Source: Turnera subulata (Eukaryota > Streptophyta > Magnoliopsida > Malpighiales > Passifloraceae). From it: 64,000 nucleotides of DNA. Below the pieces are notes generated by a model. It was not told the origin of the DNA, did no database searches, and saw only the letters and a list, made by a program, of their open reading frames with translations. Where the stretch lies: positions 8,317 through 72,316 of the forward strand of contig JAKUCV010000163.1 of the NCBI GenBank assembly GCA_028386065.3. Direction: 5' to 3'. The position numbers and the translations under genes are program-made. Of the stretch, positions 1 through 10,059 are shown one piece after another; the first letter of the stretch is position 1, and each line of letters starts with the position of its first letter.

Positions 1-27
1 TTGGCGTCCCATATACGGATTGTTCCA
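1..27 (-). pseudogene. COPB2-like exon stub, continuation of the split copy 1
   Basis: These 27 bases match the COPB2-like exon at about 25646-25672 except for one base, and on the minus strand they read GTIRIWDAK, the end of a WD40 blade. Homology stops sharply after base 27. It resumes at 16809, where the upstream part of the same exon is found. The rest of the downstream exons, if present, lie left of the window. Confidence 0.85.
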
Positions 28-647
28 GTTATAAAACGAAAGTATTCTTTCTTCTCTTTAATACCTGAAATTTCTTTGTCATGATCTTTGTCGTGCTCTT
101 CATTAACTGCTTCACTTTCCTTGTCGACTTTCTTTTTTTCTGCAGCAGAATCTTGCTTCTTGTCTTCCTCGGCAGTGGATAACCTCTCTGGAGACCCACT
201 TTTCCCCGAAGAATCTGAGCCACTGTCGTCACTTTTCTGACCCATAAAGGACATAACAGGCCATAATCCTGAAGCTGCCATCCAAGCGAAGGGAAATGGT
301 AAGCAAAAGCAATCTCAGATTCACAAAAGTCAAGGTTGTCTACATTCTAGAAGACATAAGCTTACTGCAAATACTTAAAAATTAACAAAACAACTTAATC
401 CAAGCAATCAGCGAGAGTCACTTCAAAAGTAGTAATCTTTCATTAACAAAATTTCGGAAAAAAACACTAAGAAACAAAAAAAAGAATGAAGATCACCTTC
501 ACTGCTGCTGGACTCGGGCTTCTCTTCAAACCCGAGAGCAGTATCGAAATTCTTCTCGATATTCTTAACGCTCTCGCTGAGCTTATTCACAGCCCCAGCT
601 AGATCCGGGAAGTTCCCTAGCGAGACTTTCCCGCTGAACCACGCCAT
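28..647 (-). pseudogene. GC5: Golgin candidate 5 (TMF-like) N-terminal fragment, fused in frame to COPB2
   Basis: Golgin candidate 5 is a coiled-coil Golgi tether of the TMF family. Exon 1 (497-647) starts with MAWFSGKVSLGNFPDLAGAV and continues through ESVKNIEKNFD to an acidic Ser-rich end. It has a clean GT donor. Exon 2 (from 274 leftwards) carries GLWPVMSFMG and then a long Lys/Glu/Asp-rich stretch, as in GC5 proteins. The coiled-coil bulk of the protein is missing: at base 28 the sequence switches to COPB2. The frame stays open across the switch and agrees with the COPB2 frame, so a chimeric protein is possible. The 5' leader is interrupted by an LTR retrotransposon. Identity of the golgin part is secure; whether the fusion is expressed is unknown. 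Confidence 0.85.
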
Positions 648-729
648 CTCGTTGAACTCAACACAACCCAAAAAACCTAAAAGAAGAGCTCGATCCGGTA
701 CCGCATCAAATCAAACCATGCATTCAAGT

Positions 730-960
730 TGATACGACACCGTTTAGTGTCGCATCTTAAGTTGAGTGAGGCGAGTGCAGTCCTAGAACTACAAGTCGTT
801 GGGTAGTTCTCAGAAGTATAAATACCTAGGGATCTACTGTACTCGCTATCTTTGATCATTTGGGAAATACATTTGGCCTGGGGCTCTTGTTGAGTCCAGG
901 ATTCTTTTCTTTCTGTTTTTTCCTTTATTTTCTTGTTCTTGTTACGAATCAATCGTAACA
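730..960 (+). repeat. 5' LTR
   Basis: 231-bp LTR, TG...CA termini. It contains a TATA-like AGTATAAATACC at about 815 and an internal inverted ACGACACCG/CGGTGTCG-type motif near its start (GACACCGTTTAGTGTCG). Confidence 0.88.
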
Positions 961-1245
961 ATTGGAGCCGTCTGGGGTTTCCCGGTCACCGTCAATACCC
1001 ATGGAGCAAGGACGCGAGTGGTGGCGGCCTCCTCTTTCGAGTTCGTCGCCGTCGATGGTTCCGCCGTTCGTGAACAGGCCCTTCCACTCTCCGCCGTGGG
1101 AGTGGAGCAACGGTTCCAGCACCAACCCTGTGGGTCGATGTGGTCCTATTCGACGCCACCAGTTTAGCCTTCAACTTCTTGGTTCGCCTCTTCTCCGACG
1201 ATTTCGCATCAGCCTTCAACTTCTTGCTTCGCTTCTTCTCCGACC

Positions 1246-2802
1246 ATGCCGAATAAATTTCATGAGTTGCAGGATCAATTTTTGGTTGCTGGGCTTCCAG
1301 CCCCATCATCGGCTAGGGTTTCCGGTGTAGAAATTCCTTCTTTTGCACCAGGTTCAACGCCGACGATTTCTGTTCCTTCTTTTGGCCCTTCAAACATTGG
1401 GGTTTCTCCTCCGGTACAGAACGCGCCTTTGCACTTTGGGCAGTATCGATTGTTCTCACCATCATTTGCACCCCCAATGTCCATGGGTATAGCAGTACTG
1501 CAGCCGACATTGTCTTATGAAGTTCTTGAACCAGTCAAGACTCCGAGTCTTTGTTCCTCTTTTGTCGTCAATTCAGGACATCAAGAATGCACATCAAGTG
1601 TTCGATCATATGCTCCATTCACTTCAGCATGCAATTTCTCAATGGTTCCTACGTTCCATTCTCATTGGGAGCATAATAGCCCAATGACACAAGCAGAGGA
1701 GATGCAATATCAGATTGAACACTCTCAAGGCGAAGAGCACAGACGATCAATGGCCAATAAAAGGGAAATTGAGGAATTTTCTATCAGGCTTTTACGATGG
1801 CAATACGAGCATGGTTACAGTCAAGAACAGGTTCAAATGCTTCACATCAAGACTTTTACTATTACTGAATTCAATGAAAGAAGCTATGTTAGCAATCTTT
1901 GTTGTTGGTGTGATGAAGCTGAATTTACTGGGCATGTATGTACACGTAAATTGTGGGTGAATATAGAAGTCTTTGATGATTTATTGGAGAAGTTATTGTT
2001 CACGGTAAGCAGTGGCAATGATAAGGGCAATTCTTGCACAAATTTGGAGTCACATGTCGATGCTGACGTTGTTTTGGATGAGCCCAAAAACTTGGTGGTT
2101 GAACAAGTGAATACCAATATTGTAGAGGAGACAATCTTGAAACAATTCATTGACGATCTTTGTGAAGGGTTGTTGTTGGAGAAGGACAGCAATATGAAAG
2201 TGAGCAAGTTCGTGTTTGAAGCTTCGGGGAAATTAAGGGGAAGACAAAAGGGGAAGAACATAGAATCTCGTAGGTCAGTAAAGATTCAAGCTTGGGGAAA
2301 ACTGAAGAAAAGACAAAAAGGGAAGAGCATCGGATTTGGTAGGTCAGTGAGAAAGAAACACAAGCAAAAGAGAATGATTTTGATTCCAAAGAAGCAAGGA
2401 GAGGAGAGCAGGACAAGGAAGAGGAAGCACCTCAGGTCCTTAAGAAGTAAGGCAAAGAGATTCAGGTTGATAGTGTTTTGCAGAAGAACAGGAGTTGGTT
2501 TCTGGAAATTTAAAACCAAGAAAAAATCATGGAGCTTAGGAGCAGCAAACGAGTTTGTTCAGTTGAGGAAACTGCGGGGAGAAAATGTCAGCTTGGGGGT
2601 AGTACACCAAGGCATTGAATGCAGGAAATTGGAGATAAGGCAAATGATGAGAAGATGGGATCTTGATAAATCAATGAGGAAGGGAATGAGTAGAAAGGCT
2701 AAGAGATCTAGAATGATGGTGTTTCATAAAAGGACAATAGGAGTTGTCTTTTGGAATTTTAGAACCAGAAAAAAATTGTGGAACTTGGGAGCTGCAAATT
2801 AG
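1246..2802 (+). CDS. Retrotransposon-borne 518-residue protein with gag-like zinc knuckle
   Basis: This is the only long open frame inside the LTR element. Residues 1-150 are Pro/Ser/Phe-rich and low in charge. Residues 150-215 are helical and charged. Around residue 220 the motif CCWCDEAEFTGHVC resembles the CxxCxxxxxxGHxC zinc knuckle of plant gypsy gag (typical form CYRCDEKxxPGHxC). The C-terminal half is strongly basic (Lys/Arg) and contains internal repeats, including two copies of a segment ending WxLGAAN near residues 440 and 515. It may bind nucleic acid. No protease or reverse transcriptase motifs are seen. An upstream frame starting at 962 overlaps it and may be the original 5' part of gag. 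Retroelement origin is fairly sure; function is not. Confidence 0.6.
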   Translation: MPNKFHELQDQFLVAGLPAPSSARVSGVEIPSFAPGSTPTISVPSFGPSNIGVSPPVQNAPLHFGQYRLFSPSFAPPMSMGIAVLQPTLSYEVLEPVKTPSLCSSFVVNSGHQECTSSVRSYAPFTSACNFSMVPTFHSHWEHNSPMTQAEEMQYQIEHSQGEEHRRSMANKREIEEFSIRLLRWQYEHGYSQEQVQMLHIKTFTITEFNERSYVSNLCCWCDEAEFTGHVCTRKLWVNIEVFDDLLEKLLFTVSSGNDKGNSCTNLESHVDADVVLDEPKNLVVEQVNTNIVEETILKQFIDDLCEGLLLEKDSNMKVSKFVFEASGKLRGRQKGKNIESRRSVKIQAWGKLKKRQKGKSIGFGRSVRKKHKQKRMILIPKKQGEESRTRKRKHLRSLRSKAKRFRLIVFCRRTGVGFWKFKTKKKSWSLGAANEFVQLRKLRGENVSLGVVHQGIECRKLEIRQMMRRWDLDKSMRKGMSRKAKRSRMMVFHKRTIGVVFWNFRTRKKLWNLGAAN

Positions 2803-3427
2803 TTTGTTCATATGAGGAAAAAATGGAGGAAGAAAGCTAACTGTAAAAGGAATTCCAAACTCTATAGAAACCATGTTAGTTGCATCTTAACGAATTTCGA
2901 TATACGGATGAAGTTTTGGAAGAAAAGCATGAAGTTTTCTGCGGGAAGTGATATGGATAGGGGAAGGAGTGCTATATGGAAATTCAAAATCAGAACAAGG
3001 CTGTGGCACTGTGAATATTTCTAACTGTGGTTAAACAAAAATGAAATTCCAGCATGCTGGTTTACTCATTACCTTTCAAGAATTGGTTTGTTTGAAGCAT
3101 TTATGAGCAACATGATCTTTGATCCAGGTGGAGTTTTTGGAGTGCTTGTATTGATTGTTTTTGGTGCCACTGCAACCTCAACATGCTATTGCAGAAATTC
3201 TGAAAGGAATGGCAGCCACTGCACAATGCTTTATGCCGGAGATGGTGAACTTGGTTTTGTATCCACTGGTTATATCTACAGGAGGGAAACTAGTGGTGAC
3301 TTTGGGAAGGACAAATGTTACATGGGTACCAAATACATTCACAACCTATTGACAAGGCTGAAGTTGAGCAGGAACTCTTGGTTTTTGCTTTTGATCTTAG
3401 TTAATTCATTAGTCTTGCTATTCACAC

Positions 3428-3490
3428 TCTGATGCTTCTTGGGAATGGTCAGATGTGATCATGGATCGTTACCCGGAATTTCAAGCTTAG
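3428..3490 (+). pseudogene. Remnant of gypsy pol C-terminus
   Basis: One frame reads SDASWEWSDVIMDRYPEF and then a stop. This is the usual tail of plant Ty3-gypsy integrases (E-A-T/S-W-E ... YP-x-F-x-LEDK). It shows that the element derives from a full-length gypsy ancestor with most of pol deleted. The stretch 3040-3427 upstream has frame breaks and no clear domain. Confidence 0.55.
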
Positions 3491-3717
3491 TGGTTGAGTA
3501 GACTGAACATTCTTCCTTCAAACTACAATTGTTTCTTTTGATGGTGATAGTAATAACTGCATTAGCCAAATTAGGCTGCAGATCCTTAGTGTGCAGATGA
3601 GTGACTGTGATAAGTTGAAGTATAGTTGTGAGAGCTGGATTGTTTTTGTTGGGTTATTGATGTGTTCATACTTGTTGGGTTGTCGTTGTATTGATTTTTT
3701 CTTTAAGGGGGGAGTGT

Positions 3718-3948
3718 TGATACGACACCGTTTTGTGTCGCATCTTAAGTTGAGTGAGGCGAGTGCAGTCCTAGAACTACAAGTCATTGGGTAGTTCTCA
3801 GAAGTATAAATACCTAGGGATCTACTGTACTCGCTATCTTTGATCATTTGGGAAATACATTTGGCCTGGGGCTCTTGTTGAGTCCAGGATTCTTTTCTTT
3901 CTGTTTTTCCCTTTATTTTCTTATTCTTGTTACGAATCAATCGTAACA
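3718..3948 (+). repeat. 3' LTR
   Basis: 231-bp partner of the 5' LTR. Differences seen: T for A in the first 20 bases, A for G in AAGTCRTTGGG, C for T in the run before CCTTTATT, and A for G in TTCTTRTTCTTG. It is preceded by the polypurine tract. Confidence 0.88.
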
Positions 3949-4300
3949 CAATTAAACCCAAAATAGAGAGCAATCAAGTCCCCAACCACAATCAATCTAC
4001 GATCCAAAATCCCAACAAACTGAAAATGCGATTTTCCAAATCGAAATTGCATAAGAACTGGACTCATGACTTGTAGAAAATTAGATGAAAAAAAATACCA
4101 ATCTGCAATGTGAAAGACAAAGAGAAAAAAGAGGATTGTGGCAAACGAATTAGTGTAATTAGAGAAGAAGGCAAAGTATTAGACCTTGTTTCAAATCCGA
4201 TTGGGTTAATCGGATTTCGCTTGTGTCGTTAAAATCAAATTATGTAGTGTGTTTGTGTTCTCTCTCTGTTATGGTGATTTACTTTACCAGGTCAACTGGA
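3949..4300 (-). promoter_or_regulatory. Displaced leader/promoter of the golgin fragment
   Basis: Removing the LTR element joins 729 to 3954 into one AC-rich leader (CAACC, CCAAAATCCC runs) typical of a plant 5' untranslated region. The golgin start codon is at 647. The promoter proper should lie between about 4000 and 4300, now 3.2 kb further from the gene. This is an inference from position; no core element is distinctive. Confidence 0.4.
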
Positions 4301-4799
4301 TTCGAGATGGTATGTATCTCTTTTTTTCCCCCTTTCACTTGAGCTTTTGTTCTTTATGATCCGTCATTTTGCAATGTTTATTTTAGGATCTCGAGCGAAA
4401 ATAAAAAAAAAATGTTTTACTAAGGCAAATAAATAACCTTCTTATTTTTTTTTTTATCAAACAATAACCTTCTTATTAACGTAGAATCACCTACTCTGAA
4501 GATTGTAAATGGTGATAATAATAACGTCACTCCAAGCGTGCGATTAAACTTCATCGACCTGTTTGGATGTGGGCGCAAAATGAATTTATCGTCCAAAATA
4601 ATCATATTTGTTATAAATTTAGTGATTAATGAAAACTTTTCTTTGATTGATGAAGAAAGATGAAGATGAAGGAGGGAGAGGGGAGGGAGATGGAAGAAGA
4701 GCTGATGCAAAGTTCGTCAAATTTGTTTTTATACTTCTTGTGTTTTGGGAAACAATATATATATAGATGAATACAGGTGTAGGGGTTAGGTGGATGACA
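4301..4799. other. AT-rich spacer, no gene
   Basis: There are only short open frames on both strands, with T- and A-rich runs. Nothing recognisable is seen before the copia remnant begins. Confidence 0.5.
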
Positions 4800-7250
4800 T
4801 TCACCACGTTTATCTTATAACACTCCCCCTTGAATATCATTGTACTGTAGGTAGAATACGCTTTTGGAATAACTGTCACGTTAAAAACCTTACCAAGAAA
4901 AACCCAGTGGGATAAAAACTTGGTGAAGGAAAAAAGAGTGTAGTGCGTATTCTACTCCCCCTCATTTTGGTCTCTCTTGATTTCTTGATGTCGTTGCATG
5001 CCAATCATCCTTGTCAACTTCTGGTGACGTGTGCTTTGTTCTATCACTTCTGAATCATCACTACTTTAATTGGAATATCGGCAGCATTATTTTCATAATT
5101 TGTTGTTGGAACATCTTTCTTACCATCTTGCTTTTGTAGTCCCGATGATATAGCAATATCATGTGTAAAGTCGTAGCAGATGTCCGTCTGTGCTGTTTGT
5201 GGACTAAATAAAAGATCTGCATCTGCAAAGACTAACTATATTCTCTTCGGGCTTACAGGGTTAACATAATACCACATCTGTTATACTCCGAAGATAAGAG
5301 CAAAGTTATATCTTGCCAATAGGCTCAAGTCAAAATCAAGCTTCATGTTACTAGCAATATAAATTTTACTTTGATAGGGTACTCCACGACCAATTTAATT
5401 CTTTTATGAGATTTTTCATCTCATATCCTTTCTTGAAACATAGCACAGCATTTGAAAGCTTCTTCAGGAATTCCAATAATATTTAAATTACAAAAACACA
5501 TATATAAATGAATTATCAACATAATAATAAATTCATGCATGTACTTTATACTTACTTACTCAAGTTGGTTTAAATCATGTAAAAATCCATTTAACTGAAT
5601 TTTATACATATTCTCGGGAATTAGTTCCTTCAAGCAACTTGAATCCTTCAGGGATTCTCATGCATATGTCATGACTTATGGATCCGTAAGAATGGGTTGT
5701 AATTGCATCTATTAGAAGCATTTCTAATTCTTTCATATAATGCCAGACTTATCAAAAATAATTACATCCACCACAGGGGAGTATATCTCCTCACAATTAA
5801 TACCAGGTCATTTGGGTAGAACCTTGTGCTACAAATCGTATTTTGTGCGACAAGCCGTGCTTTCCCCTTTTTCACACAAACACCCATTTATAATTGACCG
5901 GTTTTATAGCATTGTTGTACAGACTACAGGTCCAAAAAATTCCTCGCTTCACAAGCGAGTCTAACACAGCCTTATATGTCTCTATTTTGACCAATCAATC
6001 TGCGCCTACATTCATCTATAGGTGTAGGTTCATGATCCTCATTTTTTTCATAATATTTAGCGCTATATAAAGTAAATATTCCGTCGAAGGATATTTCACG
6101 TCGGTTCCATCTTATTCCTGACACTGAATAATTAATCGAGATCTCGTCATTTTCATGTGTTTCTTCTGGAACTTTATCAATTGTGTCAGAAACCTCTTCT
6201 GGAGGATTTTACTCTTCTTGAGGACTTTTAATTTGAACCTCTACTGAAGACCTTATTTTCTTACAGGGGCCATCTTATCTCCTTGCTCCTTTTTTTCTAT
6301 CGAGAATGTTTGTTTTCTTTGGGAACCGAGTATATTCTACGCTTCTGACGTACTTTAGATTCGTTTACATATTATACTTGTTCTTCTGAAACATTAGTTT
6401 GAGCAGGAGCATTTGCAGCTGGTATATAAGATTCGGTCACTTTATGTGTCTGGCAATTGCATATCAATTTTCCTGCAAATGAATCATCTTTTGAACTTCG
6501 GGTTCACACTAATTTGTTTGAGGATCAAAACTAGATATTAATATGTATTTCAATAAACTCTTGATCCAGCTGCTTATTTTCTCCCCCTTATATTGGGTAA
6601 ACTCTTTCATCAAATTAATAACCAACATACCTAACATACACAACATATATTCCCAGTCTTCTTTAAGGACCAATTTTTACTATACTGTGGTGGAGCATCA
6701 TATACATATACTGTACAATCAATGGTCCGAAGATGGGAGATACTAGGTTCGTGACCATGAACCAATTAAATGGGGAGATCTTATGATAACTTGTTGGCTT
6801 GATGCACACAAGTGCAGCTGCATGTAAAATATCATTTTCTCAAACAGTAGTATTTCATTAGCAATGGTCTTGCAATCAATTAGAAATATTCACCCAGATC
6901 TGTTTAGGTTTATTTCCAATGATATACATTATCCATTGAAGAAATATACCAAAATTATCTAGACATATAGTCTTATAATGTAATTAGGGATGTGTACCCC
7001 CAAGTGGTTTAATCATTAAAATAAGTGCGCACAATGCCAACTTGCGTCACACAATAGACCATCTAGTTGATGCATCATAAAAATTACCTAGATGGTCAGC
7101 ACGACGGATTTATTAGTCCACGTTCATGTCCCTGAATTATTCATATACTTACTGGTGATTCTAGGCCAACCTTATCTTAGGAAGGCCAAACAATTAATTT
7201 CGCAGCAAATAAACACATGGAAATTTATTGATTGTAAAAACTTCTAGTTT
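4800..7250 (-). mobile_element. Degenerate Ty1-copia retrotransposon
   Basis: On the minus strand, about 5800-6200 reads as copia reverse transcriptase with frame breaks. It has ENDEISINYSVSGIRWNR, a region matching the usual EDLEPKSVEECR block, and KARLVAQ. The plus-strand text ACACTCCCCCTTGAATATC near 4820, followed by ACCTTACCAAGAAAAACCC, is a sequence style I know from the 3' part of plant copia elements. There are many stops and indels, so the element is old and dead. The exact ends are not defined. A second ACTCTCCCCTTGGATGTC block near 8945 may be the other LTR region of the same or a related element. Confidence 0.65.
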
Positions 7251-7283
7251 TTCAATGAATGACCAAATAAAATTCATGCATCA

Positions 7284-7620
7284 TTGATCCGGAATGGCCT
7301 AACCGGTCATGCCAAACAAGAAATCCATGAACCAACTTCAAGTTGGTCCCAGCTTCAGGCTGGATATGGTAACTTCGGAAAATTATTTACCAGCGTCTGG
7401 TTGGTGCATACCAGCTGTAAATTACATATCTATCAGCCAACTTCTAGTTGGTCTCAGCTTCATGCAAACTGTGAATTTAATAATTTAAATTTGCTAGCTT
7501 CAGGCTAGTGCATTCCAGCTTCTGGCTGGATATGGCAAGTTTAATAACTTAGATTGCTAGCTTCAGGCTGCAATACATGTGTCAATTTTAAGCTTATTTC
7601 TGCCACTCATGTCGAAAAAG
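7284..7620. repeat. Short imperfect repeats with a CTTCxxGTTGGTC core
   Basis: Variants of AACTTCAAGTTGGTCCCAGC, CAGCTTCAGGCTGGATATGG and CTAGCTTCAGGCTAG recur five or more times. They are probably part of the copia internal region. No coding role is supported. Confidence 0.4.
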
Positions 7621-7862
7621 ATTAGAATTATGGAGCAATAATTAAATATGGCGGCAATCTTTTCCAAAAAACAAATCCTCAAAAATTGAAAAAAGTTTGG
7701 AGTTTTGTGTAAAATAATACACATTTCTAATCACCGAAAAAATCTTCTGAATCTTTTTGGAGACAGAAAGAGGGTCCACATTTGAAAAAACTGTAAGCTC
7801 AGGCTATAGGAAGGGAGTGGTAGAAATAGAAAGATTCAGAAAAACTCAACAAGACAAGAAAA

Positions 7863-8547
7863 ATGCCTTCCCCAGCTACAGTTTTCTTTGTTGAGGGTGC
7901 CTCTCTAGGAAGGAGGAATAGGTTAGCATATAGTATGGTGAATGAGCAACAAGAGGAATTACCGAGTGAGCTTGCAAGAATTTATCGTTTAGTTTTTTTT
8001 GATGTGCTATATTCATCTAGGTTCTTTGTAACTCCTATGGAAGAAACTTTCTTCCTAGAAGACCAAATCAATCTAAGGGCTTCTTTTTATGGCTCAGCTA
8101 ACTGTATTATGTTTTTTATATCTGATAGACTGCAGGAAATTCCAACTAGAGCCTACTTGTCAAATATTAAATCAAAGCAGTTATTATCAGGTTTCCATGA
8201 TAGCTCGGAGTATCCCAAGAGTGTCAGGGTTACCACCTACATGACCTAAGGTACGACTGTTACTGTGGAATTGCAAAAGGGTGTAGCAAGAAGGTCCCAA
8301 GATTTTGTGCGTACCTTAAGGGATCTGAAAAATCAGTACAAGCCCAATATGGTATTGATCACTGAAACCTTGTGGCAACTTGCAGAGAATCATGGAGTAA
8401 TTTCACTCCGTTTTCCTCCAACGAATCAGTTTGAGCTACCTGGAGAAAACAACATGGGTGGTAAGTGGTTCTCCTGGAACGAGAGTGTTAGGGTCAACAT
8501 CAACAACGAGGCTCAGAGTTTTAGAGCCAATGTTGTATCCAACAGAT
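7863..8547 (+). pseudogene. LINE (non-LTR retrotransposon) endonuclease-region fragment
   Basis: Near 8252 the plus strand reads RLLLWNCK in one frame, then continues one frame over as RTLRDLKNQYKPNMVLITET. This is the characteristic start of the L1-type apurinic endonuclease of plant LINEs (LLxWNCRG ... TLRxLxxxxxPDIVFLxET). The upstream frame (7863-8249) holds a 128-residue open stretch of unknown nature. No reverse transcriptase follows. It appears nested within copia remnants. Confidence 0.5.
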
Positions 8548-8549
8548 AA

Positions 8550-9290
8550 ATAACTGTTAATATTTATGTATGAGAACAATTCCTCTTTGTGAATGTTCTC
8601 CAGTTATGGATCTATTATGCAATAATAATATGCATATTTTCCCTTTGCCATTATATTCTCATCTGCGGCCACATGCACAATTAATTAGACTGTCTTATTC
8701 GCTTCAGGGAATAGGGCAGACGGGATCTATAATTTCTTTTATTACTGTAAGTGGGAGTGTCTATACTCTTTAAGAGTATATGCTCTTCCAGAGCTTAAAT
8801 ATATGTTCTTCTAGATCATAGTAAAACATGCGTTCTTCAGGAACATTTTCAAACTTATGCTCTTCTGGAGCGTGTTAATCCTTTTCTTATTTCGAGATTG
8901 TACTATCATATGTTATGTGAAATAGTTGACATCCACATATATAACTCTCCCCTTGGATGTCAATTTGCATTGTCTGCAAGACTAATGCCTGAGCCATTAT
9001 TCTGGAAACGATTATAAAATGCTATAAAGTAAACATAACATAAAATAATTCAATAATTAAACTGAACATAAAGTAAAAACATTTAATATAAAATGACTTG
9101 CGTCTTCAAGGTAAGCAAGAATAATATCCATCTTCTGGTGGTCGTGTACCGTCTTATCATTTTAAAGTTGTTAATTTGATTCTAGTCTCAATCCTTCAGT
9201 CGTCTCTCTCATTCCTCTAGTTAATTAGGAGGCGACGGTTTGGGTAATAAATGTCTTATCTTTGAAAAGTCTTCAATACTACCGAACCAG
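8550..9290. other. Retroelement debris and AT-rich spacer
   Basis: GCTCTTCCAGAGC-like short inverted motifs occur between 8785 and 8875. ACTCTCCCCTTGGATGTC near 8945 resembles the copia block at 4820. No open frame of note is seen. Confidence 0.4.
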
Positions 9291-9294
9291 CGAG

Positions 9295-9351
9295 GGCAAC
9301 AATGGATGAATGGTATGGCATTAGGCAACAATGGATGAATGGTATGGCATT
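9295..9351. repeat. 29-bp tandem duplication
   Basis: Two consecutive copies of a unit beginning GGCAACAATGGATGAATGG (9295-9323 and 9324-9351). The rest of 9352-10059 has no supported gene. Confidence 0.85.
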
Positions 9352-10059
9352 CACAGTTAAAGATAGTTAGATGAGCAAATAGATTTGCCAAATTGGACCA
9401 AATAAAATCCCACCAGTTAGAACTAGGTTACAAGCCAGTTTGATTTGATCGTTAAAAATTTGGCACTGTAAGGCAAGTCAGTACATTAATTCCTCATTCA
9501 TTTAGTTTTCTTTTTCCTTTAATCAGAGGAGCTGGTGTTGTTTCCCGGTCACTTTCTTCTTCATTATTGTCGATTCAAGGATTCATGCACAATTTTATCA
9601 TTTTTGGTCACGAAGAATCCACGACATGTAAATGCAAAAGCAACTCAACGATCCTCAGTTTCAACCAATGGGCCTGGGTTGTATGCCTTATATTCCCTTA
9701 TTGGGCCAAGATGACTACTGTACTGGACATATAACACCTGCCATTGCCAGAGAAAATAGATGGCCTGTCGTAGAAGCTCCCCCTCACAGGGCCCAGGTCC
9801 AATGTGCTAGAAAAGCCCATTAAAAGTTAGCTAGTTCTTGCATTGCAAGATTGACCTCCTAAAACTACAGTTAAATCTCAAAATCGTCACTATGAAATAC
9901 AAAAAAGATGGATGTATTTGCTCATTTCTTTCTCAGCTTTACCTTAAACTGCCAACAACTGCAAAAATCATTTACACTCGGTGCCAAAAAACTTGCAACA
10001 AGGAAACCAAAAAAACACAATACATTACATAAAACTTCACACACCACAGCTAATCACGT

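Larger units (their letters stand above)
730..3948 (+). mobile_element. Non-autonomous Ty3-gypsy-derived LTR retrotransposon in the golgin leader
   Basis: Two direct repeats of 231 bp (730-960 and 3718-3948) begin TGATACGACACC and end GTAACA, so they have the TG...CA ends of LTRs. By eye they differ at about four positions, which suggests a recent insertion. A polypurine tract (AAGGGGGGAG, 3705-3714) sits directly before the 3' LTR. A candidate primer-binding site starting TTGGAGCC follows the 5' LTR, but I could not assign its tRNA. Flanking pentamers CAAGT (725-729) and CAATT (3949-3953) match 4 of 5 as a target-site duplication. The 2.76-kb interior has a gag-like zinc knuckle and a remnant of the pol C-terminus but no protease, reverse transcriptase or RNase H. 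Confidence 0.85.

Noticed and set aside
1884..2519. Minus-strand frames inside the LTR element
   Set aside because: They mirror the Lys/Arg-rich plus-strand protein and have no start context or domain.
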